DNA of 64,000 nucleotides, taken from positions 1 through 64,000 of the forward strand of contig JAVYRX010000003.1 of assembly GCA_038729485.1 (NCBI GenBank). The letters are read 5' to 3'. The translations under genes were made by a program, and so were the position numbers. The notes below the pieces were generated by a model that was not told where the DNA came from, ran no database searches, and saw nothing but the letters and a program-made list of their open reading frames with translations. Positions 1 to 8,509 of this stretch are shown here, in pieces. The DNA is from GCA-001856825 sp038729485. GTDB taxonomy: Archaea > Thermoplasmatota > Thermoplasmata > Thermoplasmatales > GCA-001856825. Numbering within the stretch: position 1 is the first letter of the stretch; every line of letters starts with the position of its first letter.

Positions 1-120
1 TACTCTCCTGTATCCGTATGTTGGTCTTTCTGATGCGACTCTGATTATGTTATTCTCAATTTGAGGAAAGAGTCTGATGAGGGAAATACATGATGCCCTT
101 GATATCTCCTTCAGTGGCAT
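1..120 (-). pseudogene. IS3-family transposase OrfB, N-terminal fragment (runs off left edge)
   Basis: Reading leftward from an ATG at 120, forty codons stay open to the window edge and end in ERPTYGYRRV, the conserved start of the integrase-type OrfB of IS3-family elements. It lies directly downstream of an OrfA-like remnant, as in IS3 elements. Only this fragment is inside the window, so whether the rest of OrfB is intact cannot be judged. I call it part of a decayed element because OrfA is clearly broken. Confidence 0.6.
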
Positions 121-137
121 ATCTCCCACGAGATCTT

Positions 138-418
138 AAACGACTGTCATTTTGATCTTTCGTGAGGCCTTTTTTAGAAGTGTTCATCACTAGCCTGATA
201 TCCTATCATCCTCTTGAGTTCATCTATCTCCTCTTTCCTTGATTGCTGATGTTTATCGGATAAACCTCTCTTACCGCCCTCTATGAAATGCTCCTTCCAC
301 TTTGCCAGTTGAGCGGGAAATATTCATGTTTCTTGAATATCTCTGCTTGTGTGGTGTTTTCTATGAGTGCCTCTATGACTATCTGGAACTTCTCATCTAC
401 GGAGTGCTTTGATCTCAT
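138..418 (-). pseudogene. IS3-family transposase OrfA, frameshifted remnant
   Basis: An ATG at 418 opens with MRSKHSVDEKFQIVIEALIE, a typical helix-turn-helix start of IS3/IS911-type OrfA. The match then changes frame near 320, continuing in another frame as AQLAKWKEHFIEGGKRGL and EEIDELKRMIG. It changes again near 180, resuming as LLKKASRKIKMTVV before a stop at 138. At least two frameshifts mean no full OrfA can be made. This marks an old insertion next to the arsenite-type transporter gene. Confidence 0.6.
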
Positions 419-581
419 GTGCACCCCACGCATTCCTTATTACTTATATTATTAATCTTATAATGTTCCAGTTGTAAGAGGGAGCACTCCACCTTTTTTT
501 ATTGCTGAAACAAATTATCCCTGTTACGTAAAGGCACAGTTCTATTTGCATTGATGAAAACCATTTTGCAAATTATAGTGG

Positions 582-591
582 CAATTATTTG
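582..591 (+). promoter_or_regulatory. CAATTATTTG motif upstream of the transporter/Usp operon
   Basis: The 10-base word CAATTATTTG lies about 38 bases upstream of a TATA-like element (catataat, 622-629) that precedes the start at 660. The same word occurs at 7372-7381 and 8671-8680, with a near match (AAATTATTTG) at 3559-3568. All are in intergenic DNA of the first 9 kb. This suggests a shared regulator site; which protein binds is unknown. Confidence 0.35.
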
Positions 592-659
592 TCCGCTGAC
601 TTGAACTGACCACAATTTTTGCATATAATCGTTAAGTATTTCTGGGTTCTGATGAGGCT

Positions 660-1724
660 ATGTCTCAAGACAACAAGCTGCTTCGAATTAGAGATCATCT
701 AGATAAATATCTCGGTGTCTATGTGGGGATAGCGATCATCGTAGGCCTTATAGGGGGATACTACGATTTTAGATGGGTCGCATTGAATAGCAGCACAATA
801 AAGACCCTCGAACTAGTTGCTATAATAATCATGATATTTCCAATGATGGTCATGATGAATTTTAGGGGCCTTGGCAAAGCTGTGAAAAACTGGAGGTTGC
901 TTACGATCGTGCTGTTGATGAACTTTGTCTGGGGCCCGGTAATGGCCATTCTTCTAGGGGATCTATTCGTGCATGACCCTCTTTTGAAGTTGGGGCTCTT
1001 CCTGGCGTGGCTGGTACCGTGTTCTTCGATGAGCGTTGGATATGTTGGCCTTATGCGGGGCAACATAGAGGCCTCTACGGCGCTAGTTGCCATAACATTC
1101 ATAATAGCTATTCCGCTGATACCGATATACGCGGGCATTTACGGGGCTGCATATCATATCCACGTATCCGTAATGCTTCTTGTTATAACCATAATTGAGA
1201 TTATCATAACACCCCTGATAGTGGGGATACCCACCCATGAGCTGCTCATTAGAAAATTGGGACAGAAAAGGTTCAAGGAAGTCAGTCCGATATTCCCTAC
1301 GGTTACAATGTTGGGAATGTTCCTTATAATTTTCGTGATCTTCTTTGGCGATTCCCGAATGATCGTAACTCATCTTCAGGCCGTGTTCGGCGTATTTTAC
1401 GCGGCAATCGCATTCGGAACCATTTCGCTGGTGTTCCTTACATTCCTATTTAAGGGCCTAAAATTCGACTACTGGGATAGTATGGCTGGACTGTTTCCGA
1501 GCATAGGCAAGAACGAGGGAACCGCGATAGCAATAGCTGCTACCGCATTCTCGCCTCTGGTGGCAATAGCCCCGGCCACATTGCCTGTATTCCAGGTAAT
1601 ATTCCTCATAACCTACATAAAATTAAGACCCAGAATAGCTCATTTCTTTGGCATAAAGAGCAGAGACGTTACCTTTAAAGAGGACATGGTTGAGGCTGCG
1701 AGCGCTGCAGGAGGTGAAAATTGA
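660..1724 (+). CDS. Acr3-like / bile acid:sodium symporter family membrane transporter
   Basis: A 354-residue protein with about ten hydrophobic segments. The fourth carries VPCSSM around Cys121, followed by a loop LMRGN, resembling the APCTAMV...TRGN signature of Acr3 arsenite efflux permeases, where the cysteine is functionally important. A late conserved stretch (KNEGTAIAIAATAFSP) sits where this fold has its second cross-over helix. The likely role is anion export, possibly arsenite, but BASS-family paralogues move other solutes and no arsR or arsenate reductase lies nearby. The Usp gene starts two bases after its stop, so the two are co-transcribed. Confidence 0.65.
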   Translation: MSQDNKLLRIRDHLDKYLGVYVGIAIIVGLIGGYYDFRWVALNSSTIKTLELVAIIIMIFPMMVMMNFRGLGKAVKNWRLLTIVLLMNFVWGPVMAILLGDLFVHDPLLKLGLFLAWLVPCSSMSVGYVGLMRGNIEASTALVAITFIIAIPLIPIYAGIYGAAYHIHVSVMLLVITIIEIIITPLIVGIPTHELLIRKLGQKRFKEVSPIFPTVTMLGMFLIIFVIFFGDSRMIVTHLQAVFGVFYAAIAFGTISLVFLTFLFKGLKFDYWDSMAGLFPSIGKNEGTAIAIAATAFSPLVAIAPATLPVFQVIFLITYIKLRPRIAHFFGIKSRDVTFKEDMVEAASAAGGEN

Positions 1725-1725
1725 G

Positions 1726-2175
1726 ATGTTTAGAGTTCTAATCCCTGTAGATTTTTCACCAGATTCCGAAAATTTCGTCGAAGCTGGATTCAGAGTACTT
1801 CCAAAAGTCGATGAGGCCGCCTTCCTATACGTAATCCCTCTGGGCATGAGGGAATTAGAAGATTTCGTTGACCAAGAGAGCATAAGAAACGCAAAAGAGA
1901 AAGCAGAAGAAAAGATGGCTCAGTTCATAAAGCGTCTGAAAATAAAAGCCGATAAGATTACCCATGCTATTTCCGACGGGGATCCGGCCAGGGCCATTGT
2001 AGATCTAGCAAACAGCGGAAAGTTCGATGCAGTGCTCGTTGGACACAGAGGATACGCATACCTAGAAGAGTTCTTCATTGGGAGTGTGACGCTTAAGCTG
2101 ATCTCAAACGTCAATATTCCGGTCATCGTGGTAAAGAAGGGAAAGAAAGGAGGAGACCTACTGGAGAGCGAATAG
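1726..2175 (+). CDS. Universal stress protein (UspA family, ATP-binding type)
   Basis: A single Usp domain of 149 residues beginning MFRVLIPVDFS. The start at 1726 is preferred over a more upstream TTG because a strong Shine-Dalgarno sequence (ggaggtg) lies 8-15 bases before it. Near the C-terminus VGHRGYAYLEEFFIGSVT fits the G-2x-G-9x-G(S/T) ATP-binding pattern of this family. It follows the Acr3-like transporter so closely that it is probably translated from the same message. The role is inferred as stress response or regulation of the transporter, which is not shown by sequence. Confidence 0.8.
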   Translation: MFRVLIPVDFSPDSENFVEAGFRVLPKVDEAAFLYVIPLGMRELEDFVDQESIRNAKEKAEEKMAQFIKRLKIKADKITHAISDGDPARAIVDLANSGKFDAVLVGHRGYAYLEEFFIGSVTLKLISNVNIPVIVVKKGKKGGDLLESE

Positions 2176-2809
2176 GCAATCGTTCATTTTCGTTTATTTA
2201 AGAGTTCCATTTTAATGATGCAATTATTTTTAATCTTATTGCAGCCTCTGCCTGAAGTATTTTGAACAGCCTTAATACTTAAAATTTTGTAGTAGGTTTG
2301 TCTCGTCATATTGGATGCACCGCAGGACAAGGAATCCACCCATTTGAAGCTGACATCGCAAGGCAATCGGCTTCCCCAGTTATTTAAGTTGTCTAGTCGA
2401 GGGAAATTTGCGAGCTTAAATATGTCGCAAAGCAATGAGTTTCAATTAGCACAGAGGTTTGTAACTTCTTGTCAGTAGAGAGTGTATGCTTGATCAAATG
2501 TGCCTACCGTTCGTATCGATAGAACAAAAGTATTCTGTGTCTGGGGGGTATTGATATTCCGACTGCCTTGCGAAATGCCTGTCCATTAGATCATTGCTAA
2601 TGTTTTCGCCCCTGTTAGTTTCCTAAAAATGCAAACACATACCCCCGGTGCGTAATCAGTAATCTGGAAAGACAAACGCTCCGCATGGTTCTCAGCGACA
2701 ATGTAGTAAGAAGCCTCCCTTCCATGTTACAGATATTATGATAGCATCCTGCAAAACGCTGATTAAGCCGGAGACTGCGTGGGTGTATCTTAGGGTGGCT
2801 ACTGAATTT
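2176..2809. other. Intergenic stretch without a recognised gene
   Basis: About 630 bases between the Usp gene and the convergent CMD-like gene. Short open frames exist but none shows a family motif, a ribosome binding site or compositional support. At about 2675-2735 the + strand has a pattern loosely like the end of an IS605-type tnpB with two mutated stops, too weak to call. No tRNA-like fold was recognised. Confidence 0.5.
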
Positions 2810-3535
2810 TCAATATGTCAGATTTTTCAATATTTCTAAGCCATTGACGAATGCTCTGTTGCCTACTAGAAATCTCACCGTAGTAAGGATGTCTTCTGCC
2901 TCTCCCTTAGTTCCTCCATTCTTTACAAACTGGCTAAGATAAACTTTCTCGCATTCCCTGTCGCGGATGGATGCACTCACGGCAAACGCCACAGCATATA
3001 CTTCCTTATTTGACAACCTGATCGGCTTAAGCATGGCTTTTTTTTCTCTTATATGCTCTTTCATCAATCCGGTTGAAAATTCGGACGATTCCAGTATCCT
3101 TTCTGGAATCACCCCAGAATCCCTGACAAGGCTCTCTAGGATCTTATTTGCCTCTTGTGCTTCTTCATTTGTTTTTGAAGAAGGTCCGAATGCATTTATT
3201 AGAAGACCTACGGAGTCCAAAGTTGACGACATCAATGCCATCTTTGTCACTCTCATTGCATCTACTATTTCTAGAGGATCCACCTTAAACTTTTTGGCAA
3301 GCTTGAAATGTATCATGGCGGATTCCATCGGCCCGTTTGCTAAGGCCACTGACATTGCGATCAGAACCCTTGTTTTTAGTTCTAGGTTAGTTCTTCCCAA
3401 ATACAGAAACTGGTTTTGGTTGAATTGTTCCATGGCAGCATTTTCATCTAGCTTGAACAGATATTCAATTACCTTAGGCATCTCTCCAAGAGATTGGTCT
3501 GCAAATTTCTTGACCTTCTCGTAATTTTCGCTCAT
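2810..3535 (-). CDS. Two-domain carboxymuconolactone decarboxylase/AhpD-like protein lacking CxxC
   Basis: A 241-residue, largely helical protein. Residues about 50-100 (ELKTRVLIAMSVALANGPME...HFKLAKKF) and about 175-235 (SNKEVYAVAFAVSASIRDRE...) each resemble the CMD/AhpD helical repeat. In active AhpD-type enzymes the first repeat has a CxxC and a histidine after the NG turn. Here that position reads GPMESAMIH, so the redox cysteines are missing, and the second repeat has a single cysteine. A peroxidase role is therefore doubtful; a decarboxylase-like or non-catalytic role is possible. A partial copy of the shared intergenic motif lies about 25-35 bases upstream of the start. Confidence 0.6.
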   Translation of the reverse strand: MSENYEKVKKFADQSLGEMPKVIEYLFKLDENAAMEQFNQNQFLYLGRTNLELKTRVLIAMSVALANGPMESAMIHFKLAKKFKVDPLEIVDAMRVTKMALMSSTLDSVGLLINAFGPSSKTNEEAQEANKILESLVRDSGVIPERILESSEFSTGLMKEHIREKKAMLKPIRLSNKEVYAVAFAVSASIRDRECEKVYLSQFVKNGGTKGEAEDILTTVRFLVGNRAFVNGLEILKNLTY

Positions 3536-3814
3536 GTCACTTCATATAGATAATGTTGAAATTATTTGCACACAATTTTTTGGCATTTGGTGCTAGGAAA
3601 ATCCAAAAATTGTCAACGCTAAATATGAGAAATTACCAAATGTTTAGAATCACATTTCATAAAGACGAAATGCGAAGACAGTCCCGATAAAGCTCATATG
3701 TTTTGTATCTGAGGAAATCGATAAAACGGTAAATGGAAAATTTAGCCCTAGCTACTGTAAATGTGAGCATCTGAGCTTAGCCATGAAATTGCATCCCAGC
3801 CAATGAGGTACTCA

Positions 3815-5269
3815 TCATTCTGTGGGAGAATTTAGACTGTCGGAGGCAGGCTGCGAATTATCTCTGGCAGTTGCTAAGCCTCCCTGTCTGAATGCAACCA
3901 TTGCCTTAGAGTAGTATGGTATTATCCTTTTGAACACAAAGCCGTGTTCCTTTATGAGATCGTGGAGCAGATAATTTGGCCTCAGATAAAACTCCGCGTA
4001 TGCCCTGCCCAGCCAAGTCAGTATGCCCTTATCTGTGAAATTGGTAAGAGCCATGACAGGACTGAGCGTGGTATATTTTCTCCAGTTCATTGTTTTTATT
4101 ATCCCCCTGGCCATTGCAAGATCCCACAACCTGGTTCCGGGGTAGGGTGTTGCAATTGTAAATTGAGCTAACCTCACCTTTACCTTTTTCGCGAACTTTA
4201 TGGTATTCTTCACTTCTTCCTTCGTATCGTCGGGGAAACCTATGATAAAGGAACCTAGAGTGTTCAAACCCGCACTATTCGCTTTTCTTACCGAGTCGAT
4301 GGCCTGCTGCAGTTTTATCCCCTTTCCTATGAAATCAAGTGTCTTTTGATTTCCTGACTCGATTCCAAAGTAAATTGTATGTGCACCTGCCCTTCTCATT
4401 GCAGTGGCTATCTCATCATTAAAGAGGTTTACCCTGGCTGAGCCTGACCATTTTATGTCTAGCTTTTCATCCCTTATCCTATTGGAGATCTCTACTGCCC
4501 TTTTCATGTTTAGGGTGAAAGTGTCGTCCAGGAATTCAATTTCATGAAGGCTGTAATCGTATACCAGCCTCCTTATCTCGGTCATAACCCTCTCCGTACT
4601 GTGGCCTCTCCATATCTTTCCAAATTGTAGAGAAGACGAACAGAATATGCAGTTATATGGGCATCCTCTTGATGTCATCAAAGTTCCGAATTTCTTTTTG
4701 CCCGCTACATATTTATCCATCGGAAGAAGGTCTATTGATGGGAGAGGTATTGAATCGACATCCTTTATGAGAGCTTCAGGAGGACCAACTACGATGCCTT
4801 CAGAACCCCTGTAAGAGATACCTTTTATCTCCCTTATGTCCTTTTTTCCTTTTAAATGAAGAAGGAGGTTTGAAAATATAGTTTCCCCCTCCCCTGCTAC
4901 AACGTAATCTATTTGGGGGGACTCTTTTAATGTCATCTCTTGGGCAAATGTGACGTGAGGCCCGCCTATTGCAACCTTTACGTTGGCATTGTTTTCCTTT
5001 GCAAATTTTGCCACACTGTAAGCATCAGGTATCATCGAGGTCGTAGACGTTATTCCCAGGAGATCCGGGTCCCTTCTTTTTATCTCTGCCTTTACTTGGT
5101 CTAATGAGTAATTCATAGCTATTGAATCTATAATTGAGACCTCGTCCCCCTGAAGTCTGGCAACTGATGCTAGATACGCTAAACCCAGTGGGGGGCCAGT
5201 GACCCCTATGACTGATTTTATAACTGAGTCAGTAGGTGGAGACAGAAGCAGTATTTTCATGTTTTCCAT
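3815..5269 (-). CDS. B12-binding domain radical SAM enzyme
   Basis: A 484-residue protein. The N-terminal ~130 residues are a cobalamin-binding Rossmann domain starting KILLLSPP, without the DxHxxG motif, as in base-off B12 radical SAM proteins. The radical SAM motif is SRGCPYNCIFCSSS (CxxxCxxC) near residue 205, followed by the TIM-barrel core and an AdoMet-contacting GIESGNQ segment. Family members methylate or cyclise unreactive carbons (BchE-like; archaeal lipid ring synthases belong here too), but the substrate cannot be read from sequence. The start overlaps the SPASM gene by about 41 bases; a second ATG at 5260 is an alternative start. It forms an operon with the two upstream genes. 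Confidence 0.75.
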   Translation of the reverse strand: MENMKILLLSPPTDSVIKSVIGVTGPPLGLAYLASVARLQGDEVSIIDSIAMNYSLDQVKAEIKRRDPDLLGITSTTSMIPDAYSVAKFAKENNANVKVAIGGPHVTFAQEMTLKESPQIDYVVAGEGETIFSNLLLHLKGKKDIREIKGISYRGSEGIVVGPPEALIKDVDSIPLPSIDLLPMDKYVAGKKKFGTLMTSRGCPYNCIFCSSSLQFGKIWRGHSTERVMTEIRRLVYDYSLHEIEFLDDTFTLNMKRAVEISNRIRDEKLDIKWSGSARVNLFNDEIATAMRRAGAHTIYFGIESGNQKTLDFIGKGIKLQQAIDSVRKANSAGLNTLGSFIIGFPDDTKEEVKNTIKFAKKVKVRLAQFTIATPYPGTRLWDLAMARGIIKTMNWRKYTTLSPVMALTNFTDKGILTWLGRAYAEFYLRPNYLLHDLIKEHGFVFKRIIPYYSKAMVAFRQGGLATARDNSQPASDSLNSPTE

Positions 5270-6761
5270 TCCACTTGCTTTCCTGGTCCAATTTTATAAC
5301 TATTTCTTCGTAAGCCTTCTCGTTCAGCAGGCACCCGGGATCGGATTGCATATAGTCGCCGTAGTACCCATAAGCTCTTGCCCTGCATCCTCCGCAAGAG
5401 TACTTGAATGGGCATGTTCCACATACTCCCTCAAGATGATCCCTGTCCCTCAGGTCTTTGAGAACTTTCGAGTTTTCCCATATATTCTGCAGTCCGTCTT
5501 TCAGCACATTGCCCACTCTTATTGGAAGGAAGACGCACGGTTCTAAATCTCCATTATCCTCAAGGGCGGCATAAATCCTTCCAGCTCCACACCCCCCAAG
5601 GAATTCTGCAAATGCTATTCCGTTTGAGCCGGCGTCCATGGGTACAAAATGCGTTGGAGAGTATGTCTTCCCTGTTCCCTCCAATATCTTGTTTATCCCT
5701 ATTCTTGAATATTCGGGTGAGGTGGAATATATTTCCGGCCCCAGCTTCTCCTGCCACTTATCGTACAGGAAAGTCAGTAGATCTTCCCTCTCCTTCGGCG
5801 TCAGGTCTTCATTTATGATCTCCTTTCCCCTGCCGGTCGGAACGAAGTTGAAAACTATGAATCTCTTCACCTTGAGACTTATAGCAAGATCAAGCATTTT
5901 GTCGATGTCCTTGTAATTGTATTTTGTCGCTGTGGTCGCTATTGCATTATCAAAGACGCCCTTGGCTACGACGTTCTTTATGCCTTCAACCGTTCTTTCC
6001 CAAGCCTTCGGCTGACCTCTGAATTTATTATGAACCTCAGGATCTGCGGAATCAAGGCTTATCTCAATGTATTTTATCCCCACTTCTGCTAGCCTGTCAA
6101 CGATCCCCTTGGTGAGGAGCGTTCCATTGGTCGCTATTGTCGTATAAATCCCTTTCTTTGACGCATAATCTGCAATCTTCCAGAAATCCGGACTCATCAA
6201 TGGCTCCCCGCCGGAAAAGGCTATCATCGTGACCCCTGCCTCATCGAACATGTCTATGACCTTAAGTTTCTGTTCTAAGGTTAACTCGTCAGGATTTTTT
6301 GCCCCGGCGTTAGCGTAGCAATGCAAACAATTTAAATTGCACTGTTTTGTAGTGTTCCAAACCACCATTAACGGTGCATCGAATATTTGCGGCTTTGTTA
6401 TCCCATATTTCGCAACGCTTCGTAAGGTTAGTGCGACGCCCTTCCTAACAAATTTTTCCTTTAAAGCATCCTTGATAAGGTTCATGTTGCTTATGTTGAA
6501 TGTTTTCATCCCTCTTTTAAGGGCCGCCTCGATTATCCTCGCTTCTGATGATTCCTTCAGACCCGACGGTTCCTCCACGCCAGCAAATACACCAAGGACA
6601 TGCTCAAACTTTTTCTGGCTTGTCATTTTGAGCATGATCCACCTTGCAAATCTGCTGTCAACTATTTTTTGGAACTGAGCCACAAGCTGTGTGGAATCTG
6701 GCAATTTTTCTGAACCATAGAAATTGACTCCGAAATTTGGGCTATCCGTTGGATCAGACAT
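5229..6761 (-). CDS. Radical SAM/SPASM domain protein
   Basis: A 510-residue protein with an unusual ~125-residue N-terminal extension. The radical SAM motif TTKQCNLNCLHCYANAG follows near residue 138, then the glycine motif FSGGEPL, then a C-terminal SPASM region. That region has seven cysteines (GGCGAG, LEPC, VCGTC, SCGGC and a final DPGC), enough for two auxiliary [4Fe-4S] clusters. SPASM enzymes modify peptides or tetrapyrroles or mature cofactors; no precursor peptide gene was found next to it. It sits between a Usp protein (stop to start one base apart) and the B12 radical SAM gene, so all three are probably one transcription unit. Confidence 0.75.
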   Translation of the reverse strand: MSDPTDSPNFGVNFYGSEKLPDSTQLVAQFQKIVDSRFARWIMLKMTSQKKFEHVLGVFAGVEEPSGLKESSEARIIEAALKRGMKTFNISNMNLIKDALKEKFVRKGVALTLRSVAKYGITKPQIFDAPLMVVWNTTKQCNLNCLHCYANAGAKNPDELTLEQKLKVIDMFDEAGVTMIAFSGGEPLMSPDFWKIADYASKKGIYTTIATNGTLLTKGIVDRLAEVGIKYIEISLDSADPEVHNKFRGQPKAWERTVEGIKNVVAKGVFDNAIATTATKYNYKDIDKMLDLAISLKVKRFIVFNFVPTGRGKEIINEDLTPKEREDLLTFLYDKWQEKLGPEIYSTSPEYSRIGINKILEGTGKTYSPTHFVPMDAGSNGIAFAEFLGGCGAGRIYAALEDNGDLEPCVFLPIRVGNVLKDGLQNIWENSKVLKDLRDRDHLEGVCGTCPFKYSCGGCRARAYGYYGDYMQSDPGCLLNEKAYEEIVIKLDQESKWNGKHENTASVSTY

Positions 6762-7304
6762 TTAAGCAGTCACCTCCGACATGCTTCTTGCCCCGCCTAT
6801 TCTAACCTTGCCTGCTTCGATAGGGCCCCTGAATGTTACTACCGGAATTCTAACTGAGCTTATGATCTCTGTTACGTCAAATACCGAATTGGCAAAGTGA
6901 CAGAATTCCCCTATCTCAAGGGCAAGTATATCGTATTCACTCTCCCCTGTTATCTTTTCTATTGCCCTTTTTGGATCTCCCTCTTCTACCCTATAAGAAT
7001 ACGATACGTTTTCAACTTTCGGGAACCTTTTAACAAAGGAATAGAGCTTTTTTTCCGCAACTGCGCGGTCATAGTGAAGATCGTTGTCGTCCACACAATC
7101 GCACAGTTCTTCAGGCGTTACGGGAACGATATGAAGAAAATCTACATTTATGTTTCCCTTCAGTAGCTTTAGAAAGGAGAAGATTTCGTGGATTGTACTC
7201 TCCTTACATTTTGTAGGTATTAGCACTCTCACTTTGCTTGCTTGATCGTTCACCATCCCGGATTTGATTGAGCTATCTTTCGTGGCCGAGCTTTTGCTAA
7301 CCAT
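6762..7304 (-). CDS. Usp-like protein heading a radical SAM operon
   Basis: 180 residues. After a ~25-residue polar N-terminus, KVRVLIPTKCKES opens a Usp-type alpha/beta fold, ending IPVVTFRGP as in Usp domains. Unlike the Usp protein at 1726, the G-2x-G-9x-GS ATP-binding motif is absent (the region reads LEIGEFCHFANSVFDV), so it may not bind ATP. It is the first gene of the operon with the SPASM and B12 radical SAM enzymes. A CAATTATTTG motif lies about 70 bases upstream. The function is unknown; it may be a scaffold or sensor for the two enzymes (inference). Confidence 0.6.
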   Translation of the reverse strand: MVSKSSATKDSSIKSGMVNDQASKVRVLIPTKCKESTIHEIFSFLKLLKGNINVDFLHIVPVTPEELCDCVDDNDLHYDRAVAEKKLYSFVKRFPKVENVSYSYRVEEGDPKRAIEKITGESEYDILALEIGEFCHFANSVFDVTEIISSVRIPVVTFRGPIEAGKVRIGGARSMSEVTA

Positions 7305-7371
7305 AAATAATTATATTCAGGGAATAGTTAAAAGTTGTCGGCAAATCTTGTACCTAAATCTTCAAAACTGT

Positions 7372-7381
7372 CAATTATTTG
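7372..7381 (+). promoter_or_regulatory. CAATTATTTG motif between the Usp/radical SAM operon and the Lrp-type regulator
   Basis: This is the second exact copy of CAATTATTTG, in the divergent spacer between the leftward operon starting at 7304 and the rightward Lrp/AsnC gene at 7523. The flank (aactgtCAATTATTTGccacg) extends similarity with the copy at 8671. An Lrp-type regulator gene next door makes that protein a natural candidate binder, but this is inference. Confidence 0.35.
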
Positions 7382-7522
7382 CCACGTGTTAACTTCCTAT
7401 TCTATGCTTGGCCAGAGAAAATAACAGCACATGGCATCACGGATGAACGTCGGATGGCCCTTTGGATATCAATAGTTTTGCTCCTGCCGAAATATTATTA
7501 GTGTCTTCCAAGTTTTGTTAAA

Positions 7523-7960
7523 GTGAAAGAGTTCAAGTTAGATAAACTTGATAATCAAATCGTTGAACTCCCGGAGGAGGATTGCTCTCTTTCATATTCA
7601 GACCTTGCTAGGAAAATAAACGCAAACATGTGGACAGTCAGAGACAGAATTGAGCTTCTGAAAAGGTGGGGAGTAGTGGAAAAATGCAAAGCAATAATCA
7701 ACTATTCGAAAATGGGGTTAGGCTTTGAAGCCCTTTTGTTCATTAATGTTTATCCAACACGTTTAAACGAGCTTATATCATTTCTCAAAGGGGAAAAGAG
7801 AATAAAAAGCTTGACAATAATGACAGGGTCAGAAAGGATAATGATTGACATTACCGGGGGCACTTGCATTGAAATAAGAGAATTCATAAAGAAAGAGCTA
7901 ATGAAATTTGAAATTGAGCTAAAAGAATTCAATGTTGTTCTTGAAAGACCTATAAAGTAG
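7523..7960 (+). CDS. Lrp/AsnC-family transcriptional regulator
   Basis: 145 residues. The N-terminal ~55 residues form a helix-turn-helix (LDKLDNQIVELP...YSDLARKINANMWTVRDRIELL) and the rest is an alpha/beta RAM-type ligand and oligomerisation domain. The start is a GTG at 7523. It is transcribed divergently from the Usp/radical SAM operon, the usual arrangement for a local regulator. It probably binds an amino acid or other small ligand and acts as dimer or octamer; the ligand cannot be predicted here. Confidence 0.75.
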   Translation: MKEFKLDKLDNQIVELPEEDCSLSYSDLARKINANMWTVRDRIELLKRWGVVEKCKAIINYSKMGLGFEALLFINVYPTRLNELISFLKGEKRIKSLTIMTGSERIMIDITGGTCIEIREFIKKELMKFEIELKEFNVVLERPIK

Positions 7961-8074
7961 CTTATAAATCTGCAAAACTGATATTATAGCAGAATCTTGG
8001 TTGCGCTGGTTAGAATGCAAAAATGAATTAAAAGATAGAATTGAGGTAGCTCAGGTTGCAATCGCAGCTCTGTT

Positions 8075-8509
8075 TTACGATCTTTTCCACTGATCTTCAC
8101 TGAGCGATTCGTAGACGCTTTTTGGATCGTCTATGCTTTCATAGTATTTGTCACAGTAATCCAAAACACGATCCTTTTTCAATAAAAATTTGGTTATTCT
8201 CCATATTTGCCCGTCTGGAAGGTAGGCCTCTTCAGATTCAAGTTTCACTAGACCCAAGTCTTCTAATAGATACATGTTCTGCCTATCTTCATTTTCCAGA
8301 TAGTTATCAATAACTTCGTAATAAAAACCAAAGAACGCCATGACCTGAGACGCAATAGTTTCAGTCACGTCCCTGGCAATTGGAGTTCCATTAAGCTGTG
8401 AGGCGTAGAAAATAGCATTTGATAGTATAGCAGGCGTTACAAGTTTGCCATTCGCCTTTTCCTCTTGGTAAATTGTGCTTTCAAACACTGCAGTATCTCC
8501 TGCGATCAT
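8075..8509 (-). CDS. Conserved-looking protein of unknown function
   Basis: A 144-residue acidic protein, predicted mostly helical, starting MIAGDTAVFES. It has no signal peptide, no membrane segment and no cysteine pattern beyond one Cys near the C-terminus. The middle part (NGTPIARDVTETIASQVMAFFGFYYE) and the following LLEDLGLVKLESEE look like a small helical, possibly winged-helix-like module. I do not recognise the family. It is monocistronic; its upstream region contains the third CAATTATTTG copy at 8671-8680, about 160 bases away. Confidence 0.55.
   Translation of the reverse strand: MIAGDTAVFESTIYQEEKANGKLVTPAILSNAIFYASQLNGTPIARDVTETIASQVMAFFGFYYEVIDNYLENEDRQNMYLLEDLGLVKLESEEAYLPDGQIWRITKFLLKKDRVLDYCDKYYESIDDPKSVYESLSEDQWKRS

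Noticed and set aside
2184..2435. 83-codon minus-strand frame
   Set aside because: Low-complexity tail, no motif, in an AT-rich intergenic stretch; no support as a gene.
2640..2735. Possible 3' end of an IS605-type tnpB (pattern ATM-stop-stop-EASLP)
   Set aside because: The resemblance covers fewer than ten residues and needs two nonsense changes; no zinc-finger or RuvC part is visible.
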